Positions 52,769 to 62,907 are shown, counted from the stretch's first letter. The stretch is DNA of 64,000 bases from Planctomycetota bacterium (GCA_021776795.1 JAJFFC010000008.1:1-64000), one strand, 5' to 3'. Numbers and translations: made by a program. The notes: generated by a model from the letters alone, not told the origin.

Positions 52769-54511
52769 TTAATCTTCCTCAACCTCCCATGCAGTCAGCC
52801 CATTCACCGGGTGGCGCATACCTTCCAGGCGCACTTCCACCGTGCCTGACCCAAGCAGTGAGGCAAAATCCACCAGTGCGCGACCACCCTGATCGGTTTC
52901 CAGCTCTGCTCCTGGAGCAACCTGGAACACCACGGAACCGGCAGGCGTGGGCGCGCCACCAAAGGCACGCTTGACCTTGGTGACGGTGATCGTCATCGTG
53001 TTGCTCTGCAGATCCACAGCGGTGAGAAACCCTTCCAGCTCACCTGGTTTCACCTTGACCGTGGTCGGAACCAGGGTGGCACTGGCAACCGGGCCAGAAA
53101 GGTCTCCATAGACCTTCATCTTCAGATTCTCCTGAAGCTCATTAGCCTCAAGGCTTGGCTCTGGCCCCGCATCAAGAAATATTCTTGGGGCGCTGGCAAG
53201 AGGAACACGCACGGGAGCGGTGACCAAGCCAGAAATCCAAGCCGATTCACTCTGGTCTAAGGTGAGCATGAATTCCTGAGGAAGGCCGCTGATGTCGGTG
53301 CAAATCCCCTCATATTCCACGCCGTCATCGCTCCCCGAGCGGCCATCCCCGATTTCCAGCGAACTAGCGAGATAGGGCGCGGAGCCAGACAATTCGGCAA
53401 AGCGAACGTCCACTTCCATACCCACCTGCACGCTCTGTGGAATGATTCCGGTTCCACTGCTATTGGAGTCATCGGCGAACACAAAGGTGCTGCTGTTGTA
53501 ACTAACGGAGAGCAGGTTGGGATTGGCTTGCGCGGCAAGAACTGGCGCTGCGGCACTCGCCCCCTTTTCAATCTCCATAACCTGCAGAACAAAGGTGCGA
53601 GTCACGGTATCCATCGAACGCACGATGCCCTCGATTTCAATTCGATTGCTACCACTTAGACCATCATCATCTTCCTCCACGACTCGGGAAGCCAAGAAGA
53701 CGCCATTGGACTGGAGCACTCCGCTGACCTGAACCACTTCGCCGAGGTCCAGCTCATCTAGGAATGCCGCGGCAGTGGCAAAAGTCCGGCCATCATCATG
53801 GGCAAGGAAATCGCCATCATTCACCACCACTTCCATGGAGCCAAAGCCACCGGTGGAACTGCCATCGCCAATCACGCGCATGGTGAAGCGACTACGTGAG
53901 GCTTCGATTTGGGTGACTTCACCGCGGATTTCATCCAGTGCAGGGGCAATCGAGGTATTGGCGGAGAACTTGAGCCCAAACAAAAAGGTGCCTGCTTGGC
54001 CGGGGTCTTCTTGGAGGGAGCCATCGAGATCGATATCGAGGGAGCAGGGAGTGAACGCATCGGCAAAGACCAATGGATTGCCTCCCCCTGCAGTCAGGCT
54101 GGCCTGGCTCGTCGCTTGGGTGACGGTGACCGTGACGGGAGCGGCCAAGGTATCCAAAATTTCCACTGCCCCGACCGTGAGCTCCACCGTGTGATAGGTT
54201 CCAGCAGGAACCGACGGCGCCAAGGCCAGGAGGGCTTGCTTCAGCGAAAGCCCAAGGAAATCAAAACTGCGAGGAGCGGCGAGGAGATTTGCGGTGCGAT
54301 CACCGCTCTGGGTGAGCAAACGCAAGTCAGTCAATTCAATGGTCACATTGCTAAACCCGTCCACTGGCGCGTCTTCGACCGTGAAGCCAACCGCCGCAGG
54401 TGCCGAGTCAGAATCAGAAGTGCCTGCAGCACTGCCTGAGCCTCCGCAGGCCGGAAGAAGGAGGAGTAATCCCAGAAATAGGACGAAGAATGAGGGGTGG
54501 ATGGATTTCAT
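52769..54511 (-). CDS. DUF4382/DUF5666-type lipoprotein
   Basis: A 580-residue protein from the ATG at 54511, which precedes a lipoprotein signal (MKSIHPSFFVLFLGLLLLLPACGGS). Residues about 40-190 match DUF4382 (VGFTVEDAPVDGFSNVTIELTDLRLLT, AGTYHTVELTVGAVEIL). The rest has about five OB-like repeats of the DUF5666 type (GEVTQIEASRSRFTMRVIG, GIVRSMDTVTRTFVLQVMEI, GICTDISGLPQEFMLTLDQ, GFLTAVDLQSNTMTITVTKVK). Both are envelope-anchored domains of unknown role. Divergent from the sigma factor gene, 118 bases away. Confidence 0.8.
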   Translation of the reverse strand: MKSIHPSFFVLFLGLLLLLPACGGSGSAAGTSDSDSAPAAVGFTVEDAPVDGFSNVTIELTDLRLLTQSGDRTANLLAAPRSFDFLGLSLKQALLALAPSVPAGTYHTVELTVGAVEILDTLAAPVTVTVTQATSQASLTAGGGNPLVFADAFTPCSLDIDLDGSLQEDPGQAGTFLFGLKFSANTSIAPALDEIRGEVTQIEASRSRFTMRVIGDGSSTGGFGSMEVVVNDGDFLAHDDGRTFATAAAFLDELDLGEVVQVSGVLQSNGVFLASRVVEEDDDGLSGSNRIEIEGIVRSMDTVTRTFVLQVMEIEKGASAAAPVLAAQANPNLLSVSYNSSTFVFADDSNSSGTGIIPQSVQVGMEVDVRFAELSGSAPYLASSLEIGDGRSGSDDGVEYEGICTDISGLPQEFMLTLDQSESAWISGLVTAPVRVPLASAPRIFLDAGPEPSLEANELQENLKMKVYGDLSGPVASATLVPTTVKVKPGELEGFLTAVDLQSNTMTITVTKVKRAFGGAPTPAGSVVFQVAPGAELETDQGGRALVDFASLLGSGTVEVRLEGMRHPVNGLTAWEVEED

Positions 54512-54629
54512 GGCATCAGGAAATGCGAATTCCCTGAACTCCACCCCTCACCGATGTCATCCTTTTTTTTAGAAGGGAGTTTTTGCTGATTTGAAGGTGA
54601 GGCACGAAGAATCGCGCTTATTCTGAGGC

Positions 54630-55202
54630 ATGCCCTCAGAACCCAGTAGCGAAGCCACCCGGCTTCTCCTCGATTTATCCGCGGGAGACGATCAAGCAGC
54701 AGAAGCCCTGTTTCCGCTGATTTATGAGGATCTCAAGGGCATCGCGACCGCCTATTTGCGCAAAGAGCGGAGTAATCACACTCTCCAAGCAACTGCCCTA
54801 GTCCATGAGGCCTATTTGCGCTTGGTCAACGTCAAGGCCGACACGATAGAGGGGCGCGCTCATTTCTTCCGCTTGGCTGCCCGGGCCATGCGCAGACTTT
54901 TAGTGGACCACGCGCGCAGTAAATCCACCAAGAAGCGTGGCGAGAACCCGGTATTTCAAACCCAGAGCAGCCTGACTGGAGTCGGGCAATGGCGAGAGCA
55001 GGAAATTATGGAGCTCGATGACGCCTTGACGACTCTATCCGACTTGGATGAGCGTAAGGCACGGTTGGTCGAACTGCGCTTCTTTGGTGGCCTGACCATG
55101 GAGGAGGCATCGAGCGCTCTGGGCATCAGCTTGAGTACTGGGGAGCGCGATTGGGCATTTGCCAAGGCATGGCTGGTACGACAGTTGGGAACGCGAGGAT
55201 AA
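54630..55202 (+). CDS. ECF-type RNA polymerase sigma factor (TIGR02999-like)
   Basis: A 190-residue sigma factor. Region 2 covers LFPLIYEDLKGIATAYLRKER and TLQATALVHEAYLRLVNV; region 4 covers LDERKARLVELRFFGGLTMEEASSALGISLSTGERDWAFAKAWL. The HFFRLAARAMRRLLVDHARSK stretch is typical of the planctomycete TIGR02999 group, which often work with Ser/Thr kinases rather than anti-sigma factors. A Ser/Thr kinase gene lies 2.3 kb away. The next gene starts 92 bases after its stop. Confidence 0.9.
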   Translation: MPSEPSSEATRLLLDLSAGDDQAAEALFPLIYEDLKGIATAYLRKERSNHTLQATALVHEAYLRLVNVKADTIEGRAHFFRLAARAMRRLLVDHARSKSTKKRGENPVFQTQSSLTGVGQWREQEIMELDDALTTLSDLDERKARLVELRFFGGLTMEEASSALGISLSTGERDWAFAKAWLVRQLGTRG

Positions 55203-55294
55203 TTCGCCATTTTTGCCGAACTTTGTCTTTTATTGCTTTCTTTGAGGGATTACCCCTCTCATTGTCGCCTATGTTATTAGGTCCCCAATTCGCC

Positions 55295-57457
55295 ATGCCA
55301 TTTCGCCTCCTTCTCCTCCTTCCCCTCGCCTTGGTGACGCTCTCACCTCGTGGACAAGCACAAAATCCCAATGACCCCGGATTACTTGATCCTGTCATTT
55401 TTGAGCTTTCGCAGCGGCCCTGGAGGCTGCCCTCAAGCCACCAAGTCACTGGGCACTCTGAACAAGTCAACCTTGTCGGCCGCGTCAGGAAGCGCCGCGC
55501 CGATCAAGGCAACAGTGCGACCAATAAGCCCATTAGTGCTCAGGGTACGAATAGCCCGAACCGCGATTTACGTACAGCTTTGCGGGATCTTGACGACGCC
55601 TCTGCAAATCAAAATCAAGGAGGCATGAATGCCGCGGCAATGGAAATGCAGGGAATCCTTACCGGCTCCACTCAGGGCAGGATTTATGACGGGTTCTCCA
55701 TGCTCAACACCCATCGTGGCGGTTGGCTCCCGGATCATTTGCCCGGTGAATTCCGTAGTAAGCAAGTAGAGGACCGTGGACGGCGTGCCACCGGCCTAGA
55801 CGGCGTGGAACGCGTGGTCTGGGAAGTCGACGTCAACCTTCTCTACTTTGACGAAGAGATGGATTGCGACACAGCCTTCCTGGTGTTCCCGCCACAGACC
55901 GACTTCCGCGACTTACTGTATATCAACTACACCGTGTACAGCACGACGACGGAGAGCTTTGCGCCAACGACTTTGCTGCATGACATCGACCCCTTTGGCG
56001 CCGGCGAACTTCCTTCGAAAGGATATGACACGGTTTGGTTCCCGCTTGGCGGCAATGAAATCACGAACATGACCATTGATCATGGAAGCTTGGGAACCGT
56101 CCATGGAATCCAAGTCTGGGGCTGGTATGCCCAACCAGACCGTAGCGTTTTTCTTCAGCCGGTATGGGAGAGCCTAGATCCGATTACCGGTCTTCCTCGC
56201 CGCGATCCTCGGGGCGCCACCATGATGGCACAGATGGCGACTCAGACCTTTGACTCGATTGGCGACGCCGCAGTAGAGAAGAAGCTGTGGTCCGTCGCAG
56301 ATACAGTCTTACAGGGCGCAAGTGCATCGACAATCCAAGCCAGCCTGAATCAGGTGAGAACGGGGCCTCTTGGCGATATGGATCAATGGCAAGATGAGCT
56401 CGAGAGCCGTAACACCTTCCCTCAGGAGGCCCTGGATCTGCTTGCCCTGGAAGGCATTGATCCCCATGTCTTAGGCCCGAATCGTCTTGGCCCCTATGAC
56501 GCCATTCTGGTTTATGCCAATCATGAGCTGTACCTCGATAGCCTCGATGCGATGGAAGGCCACGACCCCTTAACCGGGGAACCTATCCCCTTGCCAAATG
56601 ATGCGCAGGGAGAAAACTACACCATCAAAGTTCTCAACTTAGACGCCACCACTCATTACCTACAGTCCTTTGATTATGGACCTGCGCTACACGATGACAT
56701 CGCGACTTGTCGCATCGCTCCATCTGGAGGGCACAGTCTCGAAGTTTTTGCGGCGCAACCGGTCCAAGGAACCCCAAAGATGAATGAACTGCAATGGCGC
56801 ACTGGTTGGGGCTTGCGTCAAGGTCTCGGCACCGTGCCGCAGTTTGATATTTTCACACAAGCTGCCGATCAACCTGCCCTGCAACCATTTACGGATGAAC
56901 AGGGCGTGATTCAACTTGGATGGCAATATCCAAGCCAAGATCGCGGAGCGGATTGGCGCGTAATCCCTCCTTCTGATTGGCTCAATGGCACTCAGGATCT
57001 AGAGGAGGGTGGCCTTCCAGGTGTCGTCATTGGCACCTCGACCCAAGGTTTTGGCTTGGCCAAGATGCCAACTCAAGATCTCAGCGGAGTTCACCCTGAC
57101 GGCCTTGTCAATGCAGACACCGATGGCGATGGCGTTGCCGACGCGCTGCTTTTCCCAGATTGGCTGCGTAATCCCGACCCGCTACAGGGCGACCTGATTC
57201 CGGCAACCAAGGAATGGCAACCATTCTTGTTCCTGAATCCACAAAATGGGTCCATGTATTTGGATCCACAGAACCCAAGCATTGGCCTTTGGGCGGAGCA
57301 GACCTATGCCTTTGGGCAGCCATTTACAGCTGGCGCGAACCAAGTCGTGGAATTCCGACGCCCGCGCACTCAGTCGCAAGCCCTTTGGCATGTGGACGGC
57401 CTCTTCCGTGGCTCCACCGGCGCACCGTCCCGCACCAACGACGTATTCACTCGTTAG
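55295..57457 (+). CDS. large secreted protein, probable sigma-factor neighbour
   Basis: A 720-residue protein from the ATG at 55295, which opens a signal peptide (MPFRLLLLLPLALVTLSPRGQA). It has no recognised catalytic domain. Features: a proline/asparagine-rich start, LNTHRGGWLPDHLPGEF near residue 145, a beta-rich mid part (VNLLYFDEEMDCDTAFLVFPPQ), a pair of WMAQMAT/EKKLWSVADTVLQG helices, and near residue 610 a DTDGDGVADALLFPDW calcium loop. It may be a substrate or effector of the adjacent sigma factor and kinase; that link is by position only. Confidence 0.55.
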   Translation: MPFRLLLLLPLALVTLSPRGQAQNPNDPGLLDPVIFELSQRPWRLPSSHQVTGHSEQVNLVGRVRKRRADQGNSATNKPISAQGTNSPNRDLRTALRDLDDASANQNQGGMNAAAMEMQGILTGSTQGRIYDGFSMLNTHRGGWLPDHLPGEFRSKQVEDRGRRATGLDGVERVVWEVDVNLLYFDEEMDCDTAFLVFPPQTDFRDLLYINYTVYSTTTESFAPTTLLHDIDPFGAGELPSKGYDTVWFPLGGNEITNMTIDHGSLGTVHGIQVWGWYAQPDRSVFLQPVWESLDPITGLPRRDPRGATMMAQMATQTFDSIGDAAVEKKLWSVADTVLQGASASTIQASLNQVRTGPLGDMDQWQDELESRNTFPQEALDLLALEGIDPHVLGPNRLGPYDAILVYANHELYLDSLDAMEGHDPLTGEPIPLPNDAQGENYTIKVLNLDATTHYLQSFDYGPALHDDIATCRIAPSGGHSLEVFAAQPVQGTPKMNELQWRTGWGLRQGLGTVPQFDIFTQAADQPALQPFTDEQGVIQLGWQYPSQDRGADWRVIPPSDWLNGTQDLEEGGLPGVVIGTSTQGFGLAKMPTQDLSGVHPDGLVNADTDGDGVADALLFPDWLRNPDPLQGDLIPATKEWQPFLFLNPQNGSMYLDPQNPSIGLWAEQTYAFGQPFTAGANQVVEFRRPRTQSQALWHVDGLFRGSTGAPSRTNDVFTR

Positions 57458-57473
57458 AGGTAAACACCTAACG
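57451..57473. terminator. hairpin between convergent genes
   Basis: TCGTTA and GGT pair with ACC and TAACGA around AAAC, with a two-base bulge, at the meeting point of two convergent genes. It could end both transcripts. It lacks a long T-tract, so confidence is modest. Confidence 0.5.
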
Positions 57474-59663
57474 ACTTTCCTCGACGGCAGACAGGTTCTC
57501 CTGAATCCTCTCCAGCAACGGATGTCCAGCGGGCGCTTTCGCTTGGGCTAGGGAAAGGGCTTGCTCGAACAACGCTGCAGCTTGTGGATATCGACCACGC
57601 TCCTCCTCAATCAGGCCAAGGTTATTCAAGCTCCCTGCTAGGTAAGGATGGTCCGGCGGCAAAATGCGCTGACGCATGGCAAATGATTCCTGAAACAGCT
57701 CCTCTGCCTGATCCAGGTCGTTCATGAACTGGTATGCCATGCCCAAATTATTCAACGTCGTTGCCCAATCAGGATGCTCCTGGTCTTGATAAGCTAGCTC
57801 GTGGATTTTCTTAGCTCGGGAGAAATATTCCACTGCGCCAACATGGTCCCCCTGAGCTAAGGCCGCGGCGCCCAAATTGTTTAGGGTGCTGGCCAAAGGC
57901 AACCCTTGCTTCCCGTGCAGCGCCTCGCGTATCTCAAGAGCCTTCTGATACTCGCGAGTGGCCTCCTCGATATTTCCTTTGGTGTAGTGCACTAATCCCA
58001 ATGTATTCCAGGCTGAGGCTACCTCCTCATTTTTCTCGCCAAGCTCGTCGCGGCGAAGTTGGAGAACCTGCTGCAAGGATTTTTCAGCAAGGTCCAACTG
58101 TCCGGCACGCCTTGCAGCCACACCAAAATCAAATAGCAGGTTGGCGTGTCCCAATGGGTCTTCTTTTGCAGCGCCAGGAAGTGCATGAATGGCCAAGTCC
58201 AAAATTTCCATCGCCCGCTCTTCTTCGCCAAGATTCAATAACACCCTGCCCAATGCGGCAGCAAGCTTGCGCTGAACTTCCGGCTCTTGCTCAAGTTCTT
58301 CAAACAAGGCCTGCAAATCACTCTCAAAGAAATCCGCCATGCTCATGTCGGCCAGGCCTCTTGCCCAAGGGTCCGGTCTGCTGAAAAAATCAACTAGGAA
58401 GGCGGAGACTCGACTTGCTGTGAGACCCTTCTGAGCCGTCAATTGACTCTGTTGATACCAAGCTTGGAAGCCAATCGAACCAGAGGCAAGGAGAATCGCA
58501 ATTAGCGAAACGACGACCCGATGACGTTGCAAGAATCGCCTGCTTCTATACCACCATGAGTCTGGCTGCGCATGCACCGGAAGCGCCCGCAGCCACCGGC
58601 CTAAATCATCGTGAAGGGCCTGCACCGTGGCGTAGCGCTCTTGCGGATCTTTGCGCAAACATTTATGAACGATGGCATCTAAGTCAGGAGAAAGTTTGGA
58701 TGACAGGGTGCGCAAATGAGGCGCCTCCCGCTCACTGACTAAAACTGTCATCTCGAATCTGGTTCTTCCCTCCGTGGAAAAGGGAAGCTGCCGCGACAAC
58801 AACTGGAACAGAATCACGCCCAAGGAATACACGTCGCTGGAGACACCGACGCGTTCGCCACGCATTTGCTCGGGGCTTGCATATTCCGGAGTATAGATGG
58901 GCATTTGCGGCAGGGTTAAGCCGAGTTCCGCCGACGCCTCCTCTTCCTTGAGGAGCTTGGCGATGCCGAAATCCAGCAACACTGGATGTCCATCTTCGCG
59001 AACCAAGATATTTCCTGGCTTGAGGTCACGGTGCACCACAAATTGTTGATGTGCGAATTGCACAGCTTCGGCAACATCGATCACAAGGCCTACCATGTCT
59101 CGGTCACTCAACTCGCGGTTGCGGCAGTAATCAAGCAGGGTCAAGCCCGGAACATACTCCATGGCAAGCCAGGGGATTCCTTCGGCGCTAGCACCGCCGT
59201 CCACTAGGCCTGCAATATGAGGATGGCTTAAACGCGCCAGGGTCTCTCGCTCCTGAAAGAAGCGTTGCGCAAAGACGGTACCAGTCATGGACGAGCGTAA
59301 AACCTTGATCGCAACCTGCTGCTCAAAGCCTTCGCGACGTTGCGCCAGATAAACCTCTCCCATACCACCACGCCCGAGCAAGGATGCCACCCGAAATGGG
59401 CCCAAATCCTTGCCAAGCAGGTCATCCTTGGTGGAAGTCTCAGGCAGGAGATCGCTAGAAATTTCTGGATTCTCAAAGCGCTGATCTCCCTCGCTGAAGG
59501 ACTCTAAAAGTTCCTCTACCTCCTGAGCGAGCCTAGGGCTCTCCTTGCGAATGTCTGCAAGACGTGGGCCTCGCTGGGCAATCGCCAGACCCTGCAGCTC
59601 AGCAAAGGCGGCTTCGAGTTGCTCCCAATGATTTGGAGTTGGAGGCTCAGTTCCCTGAGTCAT
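57468..59663 (-). CDS. transmembrane Ser/Thr protein kinase with C-terminal TPRs
   Basis: A 731-residue protein. The kinase domain (about residues 85-350) has LLGRGGMGEVYLAQ, AIKVL (Lys), VVHRDLKPGNILV, LLDFGIAKLL and YTPEYASPEQM with GVSSDVYSLGVILFQLLS. A TM segment follows (VVVSLIAILLASGSIGFQAWY near 395). The periplasmic part has about six TPRs (SAWNTLGLVHYTKGNIEEATREYQKAL, STLNNLGAAALAQGDHVGAVEYF and others). It may signal envelope states to the nearby ECF sigma factor. Convergent with the large secreted protein gene. Confidence 0.9.
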   Translation of the reverse strand: MTQGTEPPTPNHWEQLEAAFAELQGLAIAQRGPRLADIRKESPRLAQEVEELLESFSEGDQRFENPEISSDLLPETSTKDDLLGKDLGPFRVASLLGRGGMGEVYLAQRREGFEQQVAIKVLRSSMTGTVFAQRFFQERETLARLSHPHIAGLVDGGASAEGIPWLAMEYVPGLTLLDYCRNRELSDRDMVGLVIDVAEAVQFAHQQFVVHRDLKPGNILVREDGHPVLLDFGIAKLLKEEEASAELGLTLPQMPIYTPEYASPEQMRGERVGVSSDVYSLGVILFQLLSRQLPFSTEGRTRFEMTVLVSEREAPHLRTLSSKLSPDLDAIVHKCLRKDPQERYATVQALHDDLGRWLRALPVHAQPDSWWYRSRRFLQRHRVVVSLIAILLASGSIGFQAWYQQSQLTAQKGLTASRVSAFLVDFFSRPDPWARGLADMSMADFFESDLQALFEELEQEPEVQRKLAAALGRVLLNLGEEERAMEILDLAIHALPGAAKEDPLGHANLLFDFGVAARRAGQLDLAEKSLQQVLQLRRDELGEKNEEVASAWNTLGLVHYTKGNIEEATREYQKALEIREALHGKQGLPLASTLNNLGAAALAQGDHVGAVEYFSRAKKIHELAYQDQEHPDWATTLNNLGMAYQFMNDLDQAEELFQESFAMRQRILPPDHPYLAGSLNNLGLIEEERGRYPQAAALFEQALSLAQAKAPAGHPLLERIQENLSAVEESR

Positions 59664-59702
59664 GCCCTCATCCTAGCCTCACTGGGTGGAATTTGTCCGC
59701 AA

Positions 59703-60386
59703 CTAGATTGTCGTCAGGAGATACACCGTTTCGGCAACGTAGCTGAATGCAGGGTCTGAAAACTTCTCTTCTTTGCCCTTGAGGTCGAAGCGACTCAGCA
59801 GCTCAACCGTGAATAGATCTTGCGCCAGTCGCCGGACTTCCTCTTCTTCTACGGAAAAGGGCGGACCAGCTTTGACTTCTTGCGGATATTCAAAGGACAC
59901 CAACAACACTTTGGCGCCCGGCGCCAATAGGCGGTGCAACTGTTGTAAATAAAGTGGCCGAGTCGTCGGCGGCAGAGCGACTAGGGCGGCGCGGTCATAG
60001 GCGCACTGCAGCTCAGGGAAATCAACATCGCGGAGTGTGAAAAAGTCTCCGCAATAAAGGTGGATGCTGCCGGCTTCCACGATTTCGATGGTGCCTTCCC
60101 CAAGCGGGCGACGTTGTGGCTCGACTTCGGCAACTTCAAAGAACTTGTCCACCGCAAGATCGGAGGCTTCCACGCCAAAGACTTCGTGGCCTTGGCTGGC
60201 TAGCCATTGCAGATCCAAGCTGCTGCCACACAGCGGCACCAAGACCGACTGCGGTTGCTCAATCTCAAGAGCTGACCACCATTTGGCAAGCTGCGGATTG
60301 ATGCCATCGCGGTGCCAGCCGGTGGCGCCTTCGGCCCAGCGTTGACGCCAATACTCCGGTTCAGAAGCGGGATGTTGCGAAGTCAT
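59703..60386 (-). CDS. tpm: thiopurine S-methyltransferase-like enzyme
   Basis: A 227-residue SAM-dependent methyltransferase from the ATG at 60386 (MTSQHPASEPEYWRQRWAEG). TPMT family marks: WRQRWAEGATGWHRDGINPQL, VLVPLCGSSLDLQWLASQGHEVFGVEAS (SAM-binding), YCGDFFTL, and CAYDRAALVALPP. Bacterial members methylate thiols or oxyanions such as selenite or tellurite; the substrate here is unknown. It follows the sorbosone-dehydrogenase fusion gene by 7 bases and precedes the kinase by 39, so it may be cotranscribed with both. Confidence 0.88.
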   Translation of the reverse strand: MTSQHPASEPEYWRQRWAEGATGWHRDGINPQLAKWWSALEIEQPQSVLVPLCGSSLDLQWLASQGHEVFGVEASDLAVDKFFEVAEVEPQRRPLGEGTIEIVEAGSIHLYCGDFFTLRDVDFPELQCAYDRAALVALPPTTRPLYLQQLHRLLAPGAKVLLVSFEYPQEVKAGPPFSVEEEEVRRLAQDLFTVELLSRFDLKGKEEKFSDPAFSYVAETVYLLTTI

Positions 60387-60393
60387 GGATGGA

Positions 60394-62907
60394 TTAGAGG
60401 CGTTGCAGAACGAGGGACTCAATCTTTAGTTCGGTACCGCTGACTAGTTCCGGAAGAATTCCAAGCAATCCGGGCTCATCCGTGCCCCGTTGGTCGAGGT
60501 AATCATTGACTACGATGCCATTCAGCCAAACGGTAATGTGCGTCCCCAAGGAACTGCTGGTGCAGCGCAAACGCAAATCAAAAGGCACACCACCGTTGAG
60601 CAATTGGGTGCGCAGAATGGAAAGGCCCTCAAGGCTTCCGGTGCGCGCCTCTCCAGGCGCATTATGGTTCAGCAACAATCGGTACTTGGCGGCTCCACCC
60701 TGCGGAGGAATGGGAAAGTCGATCGCTGCACCGCCGCCATCGGAAAGGCTCATGCGCGCATGGAGTTCAAAATCACCGACGACACCCGCAGCAGGAAGAG
60801 CCTCTGCGGTTAGCTTTTCGCCTTCAATCGCTTTCGCTTCGCCATCTTGGAGTTGCTTCACGCGGATATCCCCCATCGCCACTAGGCCGGCGGTTCCTTG
60901 GAAGCGCAAAGGTCCGGTCGCAGCTTCGCCTGGCAAGCCAGCGCCGCCTGTTGCTCCGGAACATTCTGCAGCGCCAAGAACCATGACGCCATCAATCGCG
61001 ACCTCCTCAAAGCGTGCATTAGCAATCTTGTTGCCGTCGGCATCGAAACGCGGCGCGTAGAAGCGCCCGGTCGCAATGTGCCAGGTTCCTGCGCCGCGAT
61101 AGCCCTTCGCACGCGGGCCTTTCACGCCCACGATGCCTCCGCATTGACTTGGGTCATCGACCAGTTGTAGCTCATAGCGGTCCATGAAATACATGCCGCT
61201 ATCGCCGCCTTCAGGCAACATAAAGCTAAAGCGGAAGGCGATGTCGCCGAAGGACATCTTCGAGAGGAATCCTGTGGTGTCGGGACCAACATTGACCAAG
61301 GCACTATTCCCTGGACGCGTGAGGAATTTGGAAGGGTCTTCGAGGTCAAGCTCGGCGCTGACCAACTCCCAACCAGTGGAAATCCAGGCATCGAAGGGGT
61401 CGGACCAAGTCAAGGTCAGCCATCCTTCATCGTTGCTGGCTTGCACTTCGGGTGGAGCCACCTTCTTGGCCACCACCACGGGAGCTTCTTTACGGCCAGG
61501 AAGCTGACGCACGGTGTAATCAAAAGACTCGTGTACAAGACCCGCGCCGCTCAAGGCCACCCGCACGCAATAACCCGGCTCCAAGCCATCAACCCGCAAA
61601 CGCAAGCCTTGGCCATCTTCGTCCATGGTGACGGCCTTCACTGCCAAGTCTTCTTGATGCATCATGGGCGAACCATAATCCCACCATGAGTTGTAGTCGT
61701 AGCGGTAGACATGAAACTGCTCCGCCGTGGGCGCCTTCTCAAGCGGCGCGGTAAAGCGCAAGTGGAAGCCATCTTCCTGCAGCTTGATATCTTGGTACTC
61801 CATGGGCATGCGCCCGGTCCAGCGAATGCGGCCGATGCCATCTCCCGGTGGTAAACCACCCCATCCACGATTAGTAAATCCCGCGAGCATGGTGCCATCT
61901 GGGGCAAAGGCCACGCGGAACGCCGAGCCCACCTGCTGGCGGAAGGGCAGCACCGCACCTTGGGTGACGCCTTCGACGTCTTCCAACATCGCACGTAACA
62001 CCATGCCATTGGTCAGTTCGGCCAAGAACAATTGGTCTTGGAAGGGGCCAAAGCGACCACCGGTTTGATCGGGAATTAAGTTGCCGGTGGAGCGGGACCA
62101 CTCGTAGGGAATCCAAATGGCGGCGTCGTCACGGTCACGTGCAGGCGGTTCCGTCATCGAAGGGACTTCGCTGCCGTTGCCATAGGCTTCAGTCCAACGC
62201 AAGGAAGCGGGATGGCCAAAGAAGGACCCGTCTTCGACTGCGAACAAACCGCACACCGGCATCCAATCTCCTTGGTTGTCGGTATAGAACAGGCGGTCTT
62301 GGCTATCCAAACCCAAACCCGCAGGCGAACGCACGCCGCTCGCCATCGGCGTCATGTTGCCATCGGGGCCAATCTTCAACACCCATCCGCGGAAGGGTGC
62401 GCGTGATTGCCCATGCCACCATTCCGGATTCCAGAAACCAACATTGGTGCTGAGGTAAAAGTTCCCGGCCTGATCTTGTGGCAAACCAAAGGCGAATTCA
62501 TGGTAGTTGCCACTCATGCCCCAAGCTTGCGACACGGTTTCGATGCGATCACATACCTTGTCGCCATCGAGGTCGATGAGCTTGCTCAACTCACCGCGCT
62601 GCGTGACAAAGATTTCGTCATTCACCACCTGCAAGCCAAGGCCCTCATGCAGGCCTTCAGCAAAGATGTGAAAGCGGGCGTCGGCAGGGTCGTCGGCGAG
62701 GGCATTCTCGACCCACCACACCCGACCGCGACGCGTGGAAACTAACAGCGTGCCATCCGCTAAAAAGTCCATGCCGCCGACTTCCAAAACTTCGCCAGGT
62801 GGCGGGCTGAGATAGTCCACCGCATAGGCTTCAGCTTCCACAGAAGTCAGTCCTGGTTCTTGAAGACCAGGAACAAGGAGCAAAAGGCTAATCGTAGAAG
62901 CAAGCAT
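60394..62907 (-). CDS. secreted L-sorbosone dehydrogenase-like propeller fused to DUF1080
   Basis: An 837-residue protein from the ATG at 62907, which overlaps the upstream stop by one base and opens a signal peptide (MLASTISLLLLVPG). Residues about 25-400 are a PQQ-glucose/sorbosone dehydrogenase-like beta-propeller (GGMDFLADGTLLVSTRRGRVWWVENAL, HEFAFGLPQDQAGNFYLSTNVGF, TDNQGDWMPVCGLFAVEDGSFFG). Residues about 530-720 are a DUF1080 (3-keto-disaccharide hydrolase-like, concanavalin-like) domain (GWELVSAELDLEDPSKFLTRPGNS, FSFMLPEGGDSGMYFMDRYELQLVD, GTWHIATGRFYAPRFD). Planctomycetes commonly use such proteins for exported sugar breakdown. Downstream of a cytochrome c that could take its electrons. 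Confidence 0.88.
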   Translation of the reverse strand: MLASTISLLLLVPGLQEPGLTSVEAEAYAVDYLSPPPGEVLEVGGMDFLADGTLLVSTRRGRVWWVENALADDPADARFHIFAEGLHEGLGLQVVNDEIFVTQRGELSKLIDLDGDKVCDRIETVSQAWGMSGNYHEFAFGLPQDQAGNFYLSTNVGFWNPEWWHGQSRAPFRGWVLKIGPDGNMTPMASGVRSPAGLGLDSQDRLFYTDNQGDWMPVCGLFAVEDGSFFGHPASLRWTEAYGNGSEVPSMTEPPARDRDDAAIWIPYEWSRSTGNLIPDQTGGRFGPFQDQLFLAELTNGMVLRAMLEDVEGVTQGAVLPFRQQVGSAFRVAFAPDGTMLAGFTNRGWGGLPPGDGIGRIRWTGRMPMEYQDIKLQEDGFHLRFTAPLEKAPTAEQFHVYRYDYNSWWDYGSPMMHQEDLAVKAVTMDEDGQGLRLRVDGLEPGYCVRVALSGAGLVHESFDYTVRQLPGRKEAPVVVAKKVAPPEVQASNDEGWLTLTWSDPFDAWISTGWELVSAELDLEDPSKFLTRPGNSALVNVGPDTTGFLSKMSFGDIAFRFSFMLPEGGDSGMYFMDRYELQLVDDPSQCGGIVGVKGPRAKGYRGAGTWHIATGRFYAPRFDADGNKIANARFEEVAIDGVMVLGAAECSGATGGAGLPGEAATGPLRFQGTAGLVAMGDIRVKQLQDGEAKAIEGEKLTAEALPAAGVVGDFELHARMSLSDGGGAAIDFPIPPQGGAAKYRLLLNHNAPGEARTGSLEGLSILRTQLLNGGVPFDLRLRCTSSSLGTHITVWLNGIVVNDYLDQRGTDEPGLLGILPELVSGTELKIESLVLQRL

